Translations under genes and position numbers: made by a program
Notes under the pieces: model-generated
What the model saw: the letters and a program-made list of their open reading frames with translations, nothing else
Database searches by the model: none
Told to the model about the DNA's origin: nothing
Origin: Phycisphaerales bacterium Planc_01
Lineage (GTDB): Bacteria; Planctomycetota; Phycisphaerae; Sedimentisphaerales; Anaerobacaceae
Direction of reading: 5' to 3'
DNA: 64,000 bases
NCBI GenBank assembly: GCA_001603075.1
Contig: LVBB01000139.1
Span: forward strand, 79,506 to 143,505
Part shown: piece after piece, positions 16,564 to 25,967 of the stretch
Layout: each line of letters opens with the position of its first letter
How positions within the stretch are numbered: position 1 is the first letter of the stretch

Positions 16564-17709
16564 TCATTCAGGACCGTGGGACCGATATGGCAGGTTTGCA
16601 GGGTGATCGCAGGTCATTTCGTCATAGTCATCCAGCCAACAGGCCTGCGGATTGCTGACGAACGCCAGCATCCGACCGCTGTCGGCATCGTTGGCGGCGC
16701 GGTGGTATCGAAAATACATGCGATCCGACAACTTCCCGAGGATCTCGATCTTGCCGCTGGCGTGGCTCATCACATAACGCAGCCGCTTCGCCAGACCGGA
16801 GACCCGTGACTTGGCCTGTTCGACGATCTCGCAGCCGGCCTCGATCGGGACAGCATACGCCTTGTTGCCGACCGCCGGACGGCACTGGAAGATGTAATAC
16901 GGGACGGCGCCGATGAACGACAGCTTCTTCAACAGCGCCGCCAGTGTCGCGGGGTCGTCGTTGATTCCATGGATCAGGGGCATCTGGTTGGCCGTGATGG
17001 CGCCGGCTCTCTGGAGCATCTCCACCGCCGTGATGGCCACGTCGGTCAGCTCGCGAGGATGGATGAAATGCGTCATCACGTAAATGCGTTTCTCGGCGGT
17101 GCTGTGCTGTCGGATCATGTCCGTGAGCGTCGCGTCTTCAAGGATGCGATGGGGATGGAACGCCGGCGTTCGGCTCCCGATCCGGATGATCTGCACGTGC
17201 TCGATCCGACGAAGCCGCTCCACAATATCGGCCAGTGTCGATGTCGGCAACGTCAACGGATCGCCGCCGGTCAGGAGCACGTTCGTGATCTCCGGATGGT
17301 CGGCGATGTAGGCCGTCGCCGCCGGGACGTCACGAAGGTACTCCCACTGGGGGCGGATGAACACGCGTTTTCGGAAGCAGTACCGGCAGATGCCCTCGCA
17401 GACGTTGCTGACCAGCAGCAGAACGGTCGAGGGGTATTTGTGTTCGAGACCGGGCATCACCGTATACGTCTCTTCGTCCGATGGGTCGAGCCGGCCCCAT
17501 TCGTCCAGTTCCTGAACGTGCGGCACGACGGCCCGGCGAATCGGGTCGTTCGGATCGTCCCAGTCGATCAGCGACAGATAGTAGTCGTTGCAGCGAAAGG
17601 CAAACCGCTCGGCCACCGGCTCCAGCGTCTTCCTCTCCCGGTCGCTGAGCTGCCCGAGCTGGTCGATCCGTGTCAGGTACTTGCAGCGATGTGCCGGGTT
17701 CGCTGTCAT
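16564..17709 (-). CDS. KamA-family radical SAM aminomutase-like protein
   Basis: 381 residues. The radical SAM cluster motif is C104-x3-C108-x2-C111 (SNVCEGICRYCFRKRVF), and LTGGDPL follows as in lysine 2,3-aminomutases. The later segment IFQCRPAVGNKAYAVPIEAG corresponds to the PLP/substrate region. The ending differs from classical lysine 2,3-aminomutase, which has a Gly-rich PGGGGK loop; here it is SHASGKIEILGK. It could act on free lysine or another amino acid, or be EpmB-like. The start overlaps the sugar transferase stop in an ATGA junction, so it is coupled to the polysaccharide locus. Confidence 0.8.
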   Translation of the reverse strand: MTANPAHRCKYLTRIDQLGQLSDRERKTLEPVAERFAFRCNDYYLSLIDWDDPNDPIRRAVVPHVQELDEWGRLDPSDEETYTVMPGLEHKYPSTVLLLVSNVCEGICRYCFRKRVFIRPQWEYLRDVPAATAYIADHPEITNVLLTGGDPLTLPTSTLADIVERLRRIEHVQIIRIGSRTPAFHPHRILEDATLTDMIRQHSTAEKRIYVMTHFIHPRELTDVAITAVEMLQRAGAITANQMPLIHGINDDPATLAALLKKLSFIGAVPYYIFQCRPAVGNKAYAVPIEAGCEIVEQAKSRVSGLAKRLRYVMSHASGKIEILGKLSDRMYFRYHRAANDADSGRMLAFVSNPQACWLDDYDEMTCDHPANLPYRSHGPE

Positions 17710-18338
17710 GGGCGCTTATCCACGTTTGTTGTGCGTTCCGTCCGCTCCAACGTTCCTTCTCCTCGAATTGTCTCGTCCTGCGAGTATTTCTGCTCGTAGA
17801 TCCCCTGGCGACCGCACAGTTGCACGAGTGTGGCCAGGAGAATGGCGGCATCGAGCCGCAGGCCCGCCCGTTCCACGTACTCCACGTCGCGTTCGAGCTT
17901 CTCTTCCCGCGTCAGGGCGCCGCGCCCGGAGATCTGCGCCAGGCCGGTCAATCCGGGCCGGACGCTCAGGCGCCGCCGTTGCCGCTCGTTCCATTCGGCC
18001 ATCTGCGAAACATACAGCGGCCGGGGTCCCACCAAGCTCATATCCCCTTCGACGATATTAGCCAATTGCGGCAGTTCGTCAAGGGAATACTCTCGAAGCC
18101 ATCGACCGACGCGTGTGAGCCTCGGGTCCTCGCCGGACTTCGGACTTGGACCGAAGGGATCGACATCGAGCCGCATTGTCCGGAATTTGTAGAGCCCGAA
18201 TGGCTTGCCGTCCTTGCCCGCGCGCTGCTGCACGAACAGAGCGGGGCCCCTGCTGCTCAGTCGAATCGCCAGCGCAATGATCAGCAGCAGCGGCAGAAGC
18301 GCGATCAGCAGCACGCCGGCAATGAGAATGTCGAACAC
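17706..18338 (-). CDS. Priming sugar-phosphate transferase (undecaprenyl-phosphate type)
   Basis: 210 residues of the bacterial sugar transferase (PF02397) family. It transfers a sugar phosphate from a nucleotide sugar to undecaprenyl phosphate to start a repeat unit. It has one N-terminal membrane helix (FDILIAGVLLIALLPLLLIIALAIRL), then the cytoplasmic catalytic part with KFRTM, YSLDELPQLANIVEGDMSLVGPRP and the end motif RPGLTGLAQISGRG. The start is a GTG 13 bp after the DegT stop, and residues IVKR precede it in frame, as in homologues with a longer N-terminus, but no earlier start exists. No PglC-independent extra domain is seen. It is the likely first step of the glycan pathway encoded here. 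Confidence 0.88.
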   Translation of the reverse strand: MFDILIAGVLLIALLPLLLIIALAIRLSSRGPALFVQQRAGKDGKPFGLYKFRTMRLDVDPFGPSPKSGEDPRLTRVGRWLREYSLDELPQLANIVEGDMSLVGPRPLYVSQMAEWNERQRRRLSVRPGLTGLAQISGRGALTREEKLERDVEYVERAGLRLDAAILLATLVQLCGRQGIYEQKYSQDETIRGEGTLERTERTTNVDKRP

Positions 18339-18351
18339 TCGCTTGACGATA

Positions 18352-19452
18352 TCAGCTCAGGAATTCGAGAATGGCCGCGACGACCGCATCCTGCATTTCG
18401 TCGGTCAGCTCGGGATAGATCGGAAGGGCCATGATCTCCCTGGCCGCTTTTTCGGACACGGGGAAACTGCCTTCCTTGCAGCCCAGATAGGCGAAACACT
18501 CCTGCAGGTGGGCCGGGACGGGATAGTAGATCTCACAGCCGATGTGGTTCGCCTGAAGATGCGCGACGACCTCGTCGCGTCGCGGCACGCGGATGCAATA
18601 CTGGTTGTAGATCGTCTTGCAGTCCGGACTGATGTACGGGGTCCCGACGGCCGCGCCCTTGAACTTCTTGTCGTAATAGGCGGCGTTGTCGCGACGGGCT
18701 TGCGACCAGTCATCGAGGTGTGGCAGCTTCACCAGCAGCGCCACCGCCTGGATCGGGTCGAGGCGGAAGTTGGCGCCGACGAATTTATGATAGTACTTTG
18801 GCTCCATTCCGTGGTTGCGTGTCAAGACGAGACGCTTGTAGAGCACCTCATCGTTGGTGACGACCATGCCGCCGTCGCCGATGCCGCCGAGGTTCTTGCT
18901 CGGGAAGAAACTGAAGCACCCCGCCGTGCCGATGCTGCCGGCCTTCTTGTCCTTGTAGGTGCTCGTGATGGATTGCGCGGCATCTTCGATCACCGCCAGA
19001 TTGTACCGCTCGGCGACGTCCATGATGGGGTCCATCTCCGCCATCTGGCCGAACAGGTGCACGGGCATGATCGCCTTGGTCTTCTTCGTGACCGCCGCCT
19101 CGATCAGGTCGGGATCGATGTTGTACGTCTTCGGATCGATATCGACAAAGACCGGCGTGGCCCCGACGCGGGCGATGCAACCGACGGTCGCGAAGAACGT
19201 GAACGGCGTTGTGATGACCTCATCGCCCGGTCCGATCTCGAGGCTCATCAGGCAACTGAGCAGCGCGTCCGTCCCGCTGGAGACGCCCACGGCGTACTTG
19301 CAGTCGCTCACCTGGGCGATCTGCTTCTCCAGTTCCTCCACCTTCGGGCCCCCGATGCACCGCTGGGATTCGAGCACCTCGGCCACCGCCGCCAGCACCT
19401 CGTCCTTGATGGTTGCATACTGTGCCTTCAAATCCAACAACGGTACCTGCAT
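18352..19452 (-). CDS. DegT/DnrJ/EryC1/StrS sugar aminotransferase
   Basis: 366 residues; PLP-dependent transfer of an amino group to a nucleotide-linked keto sugar. It begins with MQVPLLDLKAQYATIKDEV, typical of WbpE/ArnB-like enzymes. It has the Gly-Thr-Asp segment GVSSGTDALL, the cofactor aspartate in VIEDAAQS and the PLP lysine K186 in FFPSKNLGGIGDGG. It lies directly upstream of the priming transferase (13-bp gap), so it probably makes an amino sugar for the glycan. The exact sugar cannot be told. Confidence 0.9.
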   Translation of the reverse strand: MQVPLLDLKAQYATIKDEVLAAVAEVLESQRCIGGPKVEELEKQIAQVSDCKYAVGVSSGTDALLSCLMSLEIGPGDEVITTPFTFFATVGCIARVGATPVFVDIDPKTYNIDPDLIEAAVTKKTKAIMPVHLFGQMAEMDPIMDVAERYNLAVIEDAAQSITSTYKDKKAGSIGTAGCFSFFPSKNLGGIGDGGMVVTNDEVLYKRLVLTRNHGMEPKYYHKFVGANFRLDPIQAVALLVKLPHLDDWSQARRDNAAYYDKKFKGAAVGTPYISPDCKTIYNQYCIRVPRRDEVVAHLQANHIGCEIYYPVPAHLQECFAYLGCKEGSFPVSEKAAREIMALPIYPELTDEMQDAVVAAILEFLS

Positions 19453-19567
19453 ACGACCTTCCCTGCAAAATGGCCTCGGTTCATCCGGTTGCTGGTCTAC
19501 GCCTGCGCCGATCGCCGCGTAGCCAGGACTTGCCCATTATCGCCGATAGCGACGCGACCGGCAATCT

Positions 19568-20833
19568 TCAATGGGCGGTTCTCGTTAAAGGCTCTGCGCA
19601 TACGCCGGTCGCGACCTGTGTGAGGAGGGTTTCGAGGCGGGCGGCCAGGAGGTTGCGGTCGAATTCGCGTTCGGCCAGGGCCCGGGCGTTGCGGCCCATC
19701 TGCTCGCAGAGCGCCGCGTTCCGCGACAGTTCCACCAGGGCATCGGCCAGCGTCGCGGGACGATCGGGCGCCACGAATCGGCCGCACGCATTCCGCTCGA
19801 TCAGTTCCCTCAGCCAACCGGCGATGTTGATCAGCACGGGTTTACCCGCCGCCAGCGAATCGAACAGCTTGTTCGGCGACCACGTCGGGTTCCTGCCCGC
19901 CCGGGCGATCGTCAGGCACACGTCGCAGCCGGCCACGACCGCCGGGACCTCTTCCTTGGGCACCAGATCGCCGAACACGACGTTCTGCAGCCCCAATCGC
20001 TTGGCCGTCGCAGCCAACTCGTCGCGTTTGCCTCCGCCGCCCTGAAGGACCAGAACGATGTGGTCCTGCTCTCGCTCGGCCAGGATTCTCGCAGCCTCGA
20101 CTACGTAATCCAGGCCGTTCGCCAGGCCCATTGCCCCGAAATAGACCGCCGCGAACCGCCCGCCCAGGCCCAGTCGCTCGCGGGCCGCCCGGCCGTCCAC
20201 GTCCGGGCGGAACAGATCGAGGTCGCTGGCGTTGGGAATGAGCGTCACCTTGGATGGGGCCACCCCTGCCCGCACGATGCCTTCCTTCATGCCGGGCGAC
20301 AGCGCCACGATGTGGTCCGCCCGCCGATAGATCTTCATCGCCATCCGCCGCAGCCACCAGATCGCCAGCGGATTGCCCAGAGCGCCGACGTCCACCAGCG
20401 CTTCAGGCCAGAGGTCGCGGACCTCGAACACGAACGGGACGCCAAAATGCCGGCTTGCCGAGATGCCGGCCAGACCGACAGTCAGCGGCGTGTGTGTGGC
20501 GAATACGACATCAGGCCTGTCCAGCTCTCGGGCAACCTTCGAGGCCGCCCGCGCAAATTCATAGAATTTGAGCATCCGCTGCCAGCCGGTCAGGGCGGTC
20601 CCCAGATGCGGGTCGTTGTACCCCCCGGCCACGGACACCAAATGAATCCCATCGACGTCGCGTTCGACGTACCTGCGACCCTCGAGGACCGGGAATTCCG
20701 GATTGGCCAGGCCCGATGTGATCATGGTCACGCGATGGCCCTTCTCGACCAGGAAACGGCCGAACTCGTACGATCGCGTCCCCGTTCGGCCTCTGCGCGA
20801 CGCGAAATACTGATGGACGTAGAGGACATGCAT
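19568..20833 (-). CDS. GT4-family glycosyltransferase (WbuB-like)
   Basis: 421 residues. It starts MHVLYVHQYFASRRGRTGTRSYEFGRFLVEKGHRVTMIT, the usual donor-independent N-terminal Rossmann half of GT-B enzymes related to WbuB. The C-terminal half has FAAVYFGAMGLANGLDYVVEAA, then IVLVLQGGGGKRDEL and the E-x7-E type segment SPNKLFDSLAAGKPVLIN (here with D in place of the first glutamate). It would add a sugar to the lipid-linked glycan on the cytoplasmic face. The ATG at 20833 was chosen because the homology starts there; the ribosome site is weak. Confidence 0.85.
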   Translation of the reverse strand: MHVLYVHQYFASRRGRTGTRSYEFGRFLVEKGHRVTMITSGLANPEFPVLEGRRYVERDVDGIHLVSVAGGYNDPHLGTALTGWQRMLKFYEFARAASKVARELDRPDVVFATHTPLTVGLAGISASRHFGVPFVFEVRDLWPEALVDVGALGNPLAIWWLRRMAMKIYRRADHIVALSPGMKEGIVRAGVAPSKVTLIPNASDLDLFRPDVDGRAARERLGLGGRFAAVYFGAMGLANGLDYVVEAARILAEREQDHIVLVLQGGGGKRDELAATAKRLGLQNVVFGDLVPKEEVPAVVAGCDVCLTIARAGRNPTWSPNKLFDSLAAGKPVLINIAGWLRELIERNACGRFVAPDRPATLADALVELSRNAALCEQMGRNARALAEREFDRNLLAARLETLLTQVATGVCAEPLTRTAH

Positions 20834-20945
20834 GGCGGTGAACCTACGCGAAGCGCCCCTCATGGAAGCGTATTGGCAAGCCAGTGTCGGCGGTTCCGAT
20901 AATCACACCAAAGCCGTCACAGCGAAACGCCCCAGCGTTTTCATG

Positions 20946-20974
20946 TTGCCGAATCTGCCCATTTATGCTATAAT
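20946..20974 (+). promoter_or_regulatory. Sigma-70-like promoter for the 21.07-kb secreted protein
   Basis: TTGCCG (20946-20951), a 17-base spacer and TATAAT (20969-20974) on the plus strand, 99 bases before the start codon at 21074. Confidence 0.65.
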
Positions 20975-21073
20975 ACCTGGCTGTATCTGCCGGTTTGTGG
21001 CAGGACGCAGTCGAGAGCCTGAAAGCCTTGGCCCGTGACAGGCCGCGTTGAAGGATTGGGGGGAAGGGTGCAT

Positions 21074-22429
21074 ATGAGCCAAGTCCCTGTGCAGCCGCGC
21101 CGCTTGCGGCGGTCCGCCACATCGCTCGCGGCCGCGCTCGTTCTGTTTTGCGCGGCGGTCGCGTGCTGCGGGATCAAGAAATTCGATGGCGACCTGCCTG
21201 TCCTCCGTCCGGACCTTGCGGCGCTGGCGGTCGAGAATCGCGGCCTGCTCCACCAGCGGCTCATTGCCGCATACGGGCGCGACTACCTGATCCGCATGGC
21301 CGTCAATGACGGGCGACGGCTCAACGACGGAATGACCATCTACTATCTGCAACGCGAACTCCAGAGCCTCGTCGACATGTGGAGGGGAACCGGAAACCCC
21401 GCGTATCTCGCCATCGCCAGATCGCTGACCTTACAGGCCATCGATGAGGCGACGGCCAATCCCATGCCTTTGATCCGGCATGGGAACACACGCGGCGACT
21501 GGCCGTGTTTCTATCTGGATAAGGTGGCCGCCGAGACGGGCGGCCACAACCAGCTCTGCGACTTCCAGGGCAGCGCCGGGTTCCTGCTGGTCGCACGCGC
21601 CCTGTGCGAAATCGACGATCCCAACTGGCGTCCCATCGCGGACTTCGTCGAGCGCGACATCGTTGAGAAGTGGCTCTATTACCAGCCCTCGGTCACGCCG
21701 GAACAACTTACCGCTCCGAGTTCGTTCCGAACGCTCCTGCCCCTGCTTAACAGCGGACGCGATTCGCGGGAGCATTTCGCCTGTCTCTGTCTCGATCTGG
21801 ACGGGCTGGGCTACGACAAATATACCTATCGGACGTGGGCGGAGCGGCTGATCGAGCTGTACCTGACCCCGCGATACGATCCCAACGAGCCGGCCCCGAA
21901 TTCGGCCGAGATGGGCAACACCGTCCCCAGTGATTGGGGGCTGTTCGTCCGGATCGCCGACGAAGGCTATGTCTGGCTGCTGATCCCGGATTATGGCTCC
22001 GGCACGGCAGACCTGGCCCTCGATACCTCGCACGCCAACCGCACGGCATGGCTGGCCTGCCGGGCCTACGCCGAAGGCCTGGTCGACGAAACAGTCCTCG
22101 ACGGTCTTCTCAATACGCTGAAACTGCGAATCTGGGCGCCCGAGAAGGGTCCGTTCCACTTCAACAACTACACCGACGGCAGCGACGGCATGCTCGGCGA
22201 CCTCCTGCCCGGCCGTGGGGGAAACGTCTGGTTCGGCTGGCATCGCCTGGCGGCGTACGATCCCGACCTCGAAACCCTGTTCCTGGCGCTGGCCTATGAC
22301 CTGACCAACGGTGGCCCCAACCTGCCCGTCGGCGCTCAGAACAAGACCATGCTCAACGCGCCGCTGTGCCTTGAGGCCTGGGGCACGCGACTGCTCGGCT
22401 CCAAGGGCCAGCCCGATCGGTTCCCGTAG
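21074..22429 (+). CDS. Secreted protein of unknown function, alpha/alpha-toroid-like
   Basis: 451 residues. The ATG at 21074 follows GGGGGGAAGGG; an export signal follows (RRSATSLAAALVLFCAAVACCG), possibly a lipoprotein-like end though no clean lipobox is seen. The body is rich in aromatic and acidic residues (NDGMTIYYLQRELQSLVDMWRG, TRGDWPCFYLDKVA, NQLCDFQGSAGFLLVARAL, FNNYTDGSDGMLGDLLPGRGGNVWFGWHRLA) and reads like an alpha/alpha-barrel glycan-active enzyme, but I do not recognise the family. It is the only plus-strand gene inside the polysaccharide locus and has its own promoter. A role in glycan modification or turnover is inferred only from position. Confidence 0.6.
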   Translation: MSQVPVQPRRLRRSATSLAAALVLFCAAVACCGIKKFDGDLPVLRPDLAALAVENRGLLHQRLIAAYGRDYLIRMAVNDGRRLNDGMTIYYLQRELQSLVDMWRGTGNPAYLAIARSLTLQAIDEATANPMPLIRHGNTRGDWPCFYLDKVAAETGGHNQLCDFQGSAGFLLVARALCEIDDPNWRPIADFVERDIVEKWLYYQPSVTPEQLTAPSSFRTLLPLLNSGRDSREHFACLCLDLDGLGYDKYTYRTWAERLIELYLTPRYDPNEPAPNSAEMGNTVPSDWGLFVRIADEGYVWLLIPDYGSGTADLALDTSHANRTAWLACRAYAEGLVDETVLDGLLNTLKLRIWAPEKGPFHFNNYTDGSDGMLGDLLPGRGGNVWFGWHRLAAYDPDLETLFLALAYDLTNGGPNLPVGAQNKTMLNAPLCLEAWGTRLLGSKGQPDRFP

Positions 22430-22449
22430 GCTGTCCCCACCTGCATCGA

Positions 22450-23586
22450 TCAGGGGGCCGAGCGGATGGCTTCTCTGAGACGCACGTCATCGGAAGCGCC
22501 GAACTCCTGAAAGACCCGGACGATGCGTTCGGCCGTCCGGCCGTCCCAGAACACCGGGACTGTGCCCTCCTTCCAGTTGCCCGAGAGGATCCGATCGGAT
22601 TTCTCCTCGATCGTCTCCATATCGACCAGTTCGTTTGTGCCCTGCGTAATCGTGATGGGGCGCTCCGTGTTCGGACGCAGGGTCAGACACGGCAGTTTCA
22701 AATAGGTCGTCTCTTCCTGGATTCCGCCGGAATCGGTCAGGACGAATCGTGCGTTCTTCTGAAGCAGGATGAACTCGCGGTATCGGACCGGTTCGATGAT
22801 GCGGAAGTCGCGGGTGAATGCGACGTCGATCCCGAACCGCTCGATGTTCTTCCTGGTCCTCGGGTGCATGGGAAAGACCACAGGCAGCTTCTCCGACAGC
22901 CGGTTCAGGCAGAGCAGAATCTGTCGCAGACTGTCCGGCTCGTCCACATTCGACGGGCGGTGCAGCGTCACCAGGACATAGGCACCGCTCTCCAGGGCCA
23001 GATCGTGCAGCGTCTGCGCCTCCTGATTGCGACTGATTCGTCCCAGGATCGTGACCAGCGAATCGATCATGATGTTGCCCACGCAGCGCACGCGACCGTC
23101 GAGGGCGCCCTCGCGCCGAAGGTTCTCATCCCCATCGACGGAGGGAGTCAGCAACAGGTCGGAGATCGCGTCGGTCACGCGTCGGTTGATCTCCTCGGGC
23201 ATTGTCTCGTCGAAACTGCGCAAGCCCGCCTCGACGTGTGCGACGGGAACGAGCTGCTTCTTCGCGGTCAGGCTGCAGGCCACCGTCGAGTTGACATCGC
23301 CGAATACGACGACAAGGTCGGGACGCTCCTGAGCGAGCACCTTTTCGAACTCGATCATGACCTTGGCCGTCTGTTCGGCGTGGCTCCCCGAGCCGGCGCC
23401 CAGATAGTGGTGCGACTCCGGAAGCTCCAGGTCCTCGAAGAAGGCCTGAGACATCGCGTAGTCGTAGTGCTGGCCCGTGTGCACGATGACCGGGTCAAAC
23501 CCCTCGGTCTGCGTCAGCTCGAAGTACAGCGGCGCCATTTTCATGAAGTTCGGCCGGGCCCCGACAATCAGAAGTACCTTCGACAC
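22450..23586 (-). CDS. wecB: UDP-N-acetylglucosamine 2-epimerase (non-hydrolysing)
   Basis: 378 residues. Interconverts UDP-GlcNAc and UDP-ManNAc in the cytoplasm, feeding ManNAc-type sugars to the glycan. I use the GTG at 23586, preceded by GGAGG at the right distance, because the protein then starts SKVLLIVGARPNFMKMAPL, the conserved family start; the longer frame would overlap the preceding gene by over 200 bases. Further family motifs are HTGQHYDYAMSQ, VVVFGDVNST, HVEAGLRSFD, MPEEINRR, TDSGGIQEE and LRPNTERPITI. It still overlaps the end of the upstream glycosyltransferase by 92 bases. Confidence 0.92.
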   Translation of the reverse strand: MSKVLLIVGARPNFMKMAPLYFELTQTEGFDPVIVHTGQHYDYAMSQAFFEDLELPESHHYLGAGSGSHAEQTAKVMIEFEKVLAQERPDLVVVFGDVNSTVACSLTAKKQLVPVAHVEAGLRSFDETMPEEINRRVTDAISDLLLTPSVDGDENLRREGALDGRVRCVGNIMIDSLVTILGRISRNQEAQTLHDLALESGAYVLVTLHRPSNVDEPDSLRQILLCLNRLSEKLPVVFPMHPRTRKNIERFGIDVAFTRDFRIIEPVRYREFILLQKNARFVLTDSGGIQEETTYLKLPCLTLRPNTERPITITQGTNELVDMETIEEKSDRILSGNWKEGTVPVFWDGRTAERIVRVFQEFGASDDVRLREAIRSAP

Positions 23587-24742
23587 GTTGCTGACCTCCA
23601 GTGGTCCCCAGAAGGACCGCATACATACGACAGAGCTGTGCGCTCTGTCCTTCCCAGTTAAACCGCTCCCGCACGGCATGAAGTCCGCATTCGCCCATCG
23701 CGCGCGCCTCGTCCGGGTGTTCAATGAGATACGCTATTGCCTCGGCAATCTCCTCCGGTCTTGACGGATCGACGATCAGGCCGCACCGGCTCGGTTCGAC
23801 GACCTCTCTGTAGAGCGGAAAATTCGACGCCACCACCGGCATGCCCACCAGCATATAGTCGAACAGCTTGTTCGGCAAGCAACTCGTGTTGTTCGAATAG
23901 GGCAGATAGGTGATGATTCCGATCGACGCCGCAGAAGTGAGCCGCTCCTTCTCCTCGTAAGGCACCCAGGGAATGAATGTTACGTTCTTCTCGATGCCGT
24001 GTTGCCTCGCCAGGGCTCTCAGGTCGTCTTCGAAGGACGCGGGCCTCGATGCGCCGACCAGGACCAGTTGCCAATCCGGGTGTTTGACCGCCACCTGCGC
24101 AAAGGCCTCCACCGCCTCGATGAGCCCCCGGATGCGTGCCATGACGCCGAGGTAGATGATCTGTTTCTGCGGATTCCTCTCAAACGTGCCGGACAGTTCG
24201 ACGATCGGGTAGTTCTCGATTCGGGCCGAGGCCACCTTGAGCTTCTCGTAGCGCGCCCCGACCAGCGGCGTCGTGTAGATCACCAGGTCGAAGAACCGAA
24301 CCACCGCCCGCTCGAACAGATCGAAGGATTTGCTGACACACCGCCGCAGGCGCTGCGAGATCCAGAACTTGTCCATGATGCTGTTGGGGTAGTGCTCGTG
24401 CACGTCCCAGATCACCTTCTTGCCACGGGCCTTCAGGAGCAGACCGACGATCATCAGCTCGGGGTCGTGGAAGTGGTACACATCCGCGTCTTCCTTGACG
24501 GCCAGCCGGTACAACCGCCATGTCACGCTCGTCATCCGCTGAAAACGGTTTCGTGGTTCGGACAAGGGTACGATGCGCACACCGTCCACGGTCTCGGCCT
24601 TGTCGTGCCGGGCAATCAGCACAACATCGTAACCGGCCCTGGCCAGACTCCTGGCCTCTTTGTGGAAGATGCGCCCATCGAACGGCATATGGACGGTCGT
24701 CAGCATGCACACCTTGGCGCGGGGCGTTTGCGGATCAGCCAT
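23495..24742 (-). CDS. GT4-family glycosyltransferase
   Basis: 415 residues of a GT-B glycosyltransferase. The N-terminus is KVCMLTTVHMPFDGRIFHKEARSLARAGYDVVLIA, with HFHDPELMIVGLLLKARGKKVIWDVHEHYP in the acceptor half. The C-terminal nucleotide-sugar half has IIYLGVMARIRGLIEAVEAF and LPNKLFDYMLVGMPVVASNFP. The ATG at 24742 follows GAAGGGA, and the end of the next upstream gene overlaps it by 8 bases. The last 30 residues run into wecB in another frame and look unconserved, so the original stop may have drifted. Specificity unknown. Confidence 0.85.
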   Translation of the reverse strand: MADPQTPRAKVCMLTTVHMPFDGRIFHKEARSLARAGYDVVLIARHDKAETVDGVRIVPLSEPRNRFQRMTSVTWRLYRLAVKEDADVYHFHDPELMIVGLLLKARGKKVIWDVHEHYPNSIMDKFWISQRLRRCVSKSFDLFERAVVRFFDLVIYTTPLVGARYEKLKVASARIENYPIVELSGTFERNPQKQIIYLGVMARIRGLIEAVEAFAQVAVKHPDWQLVLVGASRPASFEDDLRALARQHGIEKNVTFIPWVPYEEKERLTSAASIGIITYLPYSNNTSCLPNKLFDYMLVGMPVVASNFPLYREVVEPSRCGLIVDPSRPEEIAEAIAYLIEHPDEARAMGECGLHAVRERFNWEGQSAQLCRMYAVLLGTTGGQQRVEGTSDCRGPAELHENGAAVLRADADRGV

Positions 24743-25967
24743 CGATTCCCTTCCTCTCGGCTGACAGCGACCACAGCGCATCGGCAAAGGTCCTGGCATT
24801 GCGGTCGGGGTCGAACACTTCTTTCGCCCGCGCCAACCCCAGTCGCCCGGCTGCGGTTCGAAACGGCGCGTCAACGATCATCCGCTCGATGGCGCTGCGC
24901 AGTTGTTGGACGTCTTGCGCTTCGACAAGCAGTCCCGTTCGGCCGTCGATCACCGCCTCAGGCACACCTCCTACGCGCGTCGCGACCACCGATAGCCCGC
25001 AGTCCATCGCTTCGAGAACCACCTGGGGCATCCCCTCGCTGTGCGACGGCAGGACCAGGAAATCGGCGCCCTGCAAATAGCGTGGCACCTCCTCGGGCGC
25101 AACCTGACCCGGCAGAATGACCGCATCATTTCGCATGATCCGTCCCGACAACTCCTTCAGCACACTTCGCGAAGGGCCGTCACCCACACACACCAGATGA
25201 AAGTCGTCGTGCTGGTTCAGAAGAGGCTCGCAGGCGGCTGCCAAATCGCTGATTCCTTTGCTCTCGACCAGACCACCGACGTAGACAGCGACCATGCCCT
25301 CCGCCGGCCAGCCCAGCCGGGCACGAATCTCAGCCCTGTTCGAGGCTGGCTGGAATTGCTCCCCGTCCCTGCCAAGATAGACGCAGAGGGGCTTCCGCCG
25401 GCATGCGCCCGTATCACCGAGTCTCGCGCAGATCGACTGACTGACCCCAACGGGCAGATCGACCCGCGCCAGGGTGTGGCACAGTCGGCTCCACAACGCC
25501 GGCATGCGGTCCGGGTAGACCATCACGTCGCTACCCACCGCCAAAGACGCGACGGGCAGACCGAGCTTTGCACCGATGATGGCGGCCGCCTCCGCGTCCG
25601 GTAACATCGAGACGCCCAGAACTGCGTCGAATGGCTCGGCCCGATGCCAACGTTTCGCCTCAGCCATTGCACTGAAGGCCAGGGATGCGCCTTCGAACCG
25701 GCGAAACCCGAACCCCGGCGGACGAAGGTAGCTGACTCGACGCGCCCGGAGCCCCTCCGGCGGCGCCAGCGGATTGCCGGGGCCATAATCGCGCCAGCGG
25801 CCGGCGAGAGGAAGCGGCCACGGAGCCCAGGGCCGACCCACGAGGAAGTCGCACTCGATCCCATGACGGCGCAGGTGACGGGCCTCGCGACACATAAAGA
25901 TGCCATGCCGTTGCGACTTCGCGGTCGGGAACATATGGCTAACCGTCAATATCCGCAGCTTCTTCAT
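24735..25967 (-). CDS. GT4-family glycosyltransferase
   Basis: 410 residues. It starts MKKLRILTVSHMFPTAKSQRHGIFMCREARHLRRHG, as in GT4 enzymes of exopolysaccharide loci. The donor half contains VAVYVGGLVESKGISDLAAA, VCVGDGPSR and the EGMPQVVLEAMDCGLSVVATRVGGVPE motif that binds the nucleotide sugar. It overlaps the O-antigen-ligase-like gene upstream by 29 bases and the next glycosyltransferase by 8, consistent with one polycistronic message. Specificity unknown. Confidence 0.88.
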   Translation of the reverse strand: MKKLRILTVSHMFPTAKSQRHGIFMCREARHLRRHGIECDFLVGRPWAPWPLPLAGRWRDYGPGNPLAPPEGLRARRVSYLRPPGFGFRRFEGASLAFSAMAEAKRWHRAEPFDAVLGVSMLPDAEAAAIIGAKLGLPVASLAVGSDVMVYPDRMPALWSRLCHTLARVDLPVGVSQSICARLGDTGACRRKPLCVYLGRDGEQFQPASNRAEIRARLGWPAEGMVAVYVGGLVESKGISDLAAACEPLLNQHDDFHLVCVGDGPSRSVLKELSGRIMRNDAVILPGQVAPEEVPRYLQGADFLVLPSHSEGMPQVVLEAMDCGLSVVATRVGGVPEAVIDGRTGLLVEAQDVQQLRSAIERMIVDAPFRTAAGRLGLARAKEVFDPDRNARTFADALWSLSAERKGIDG

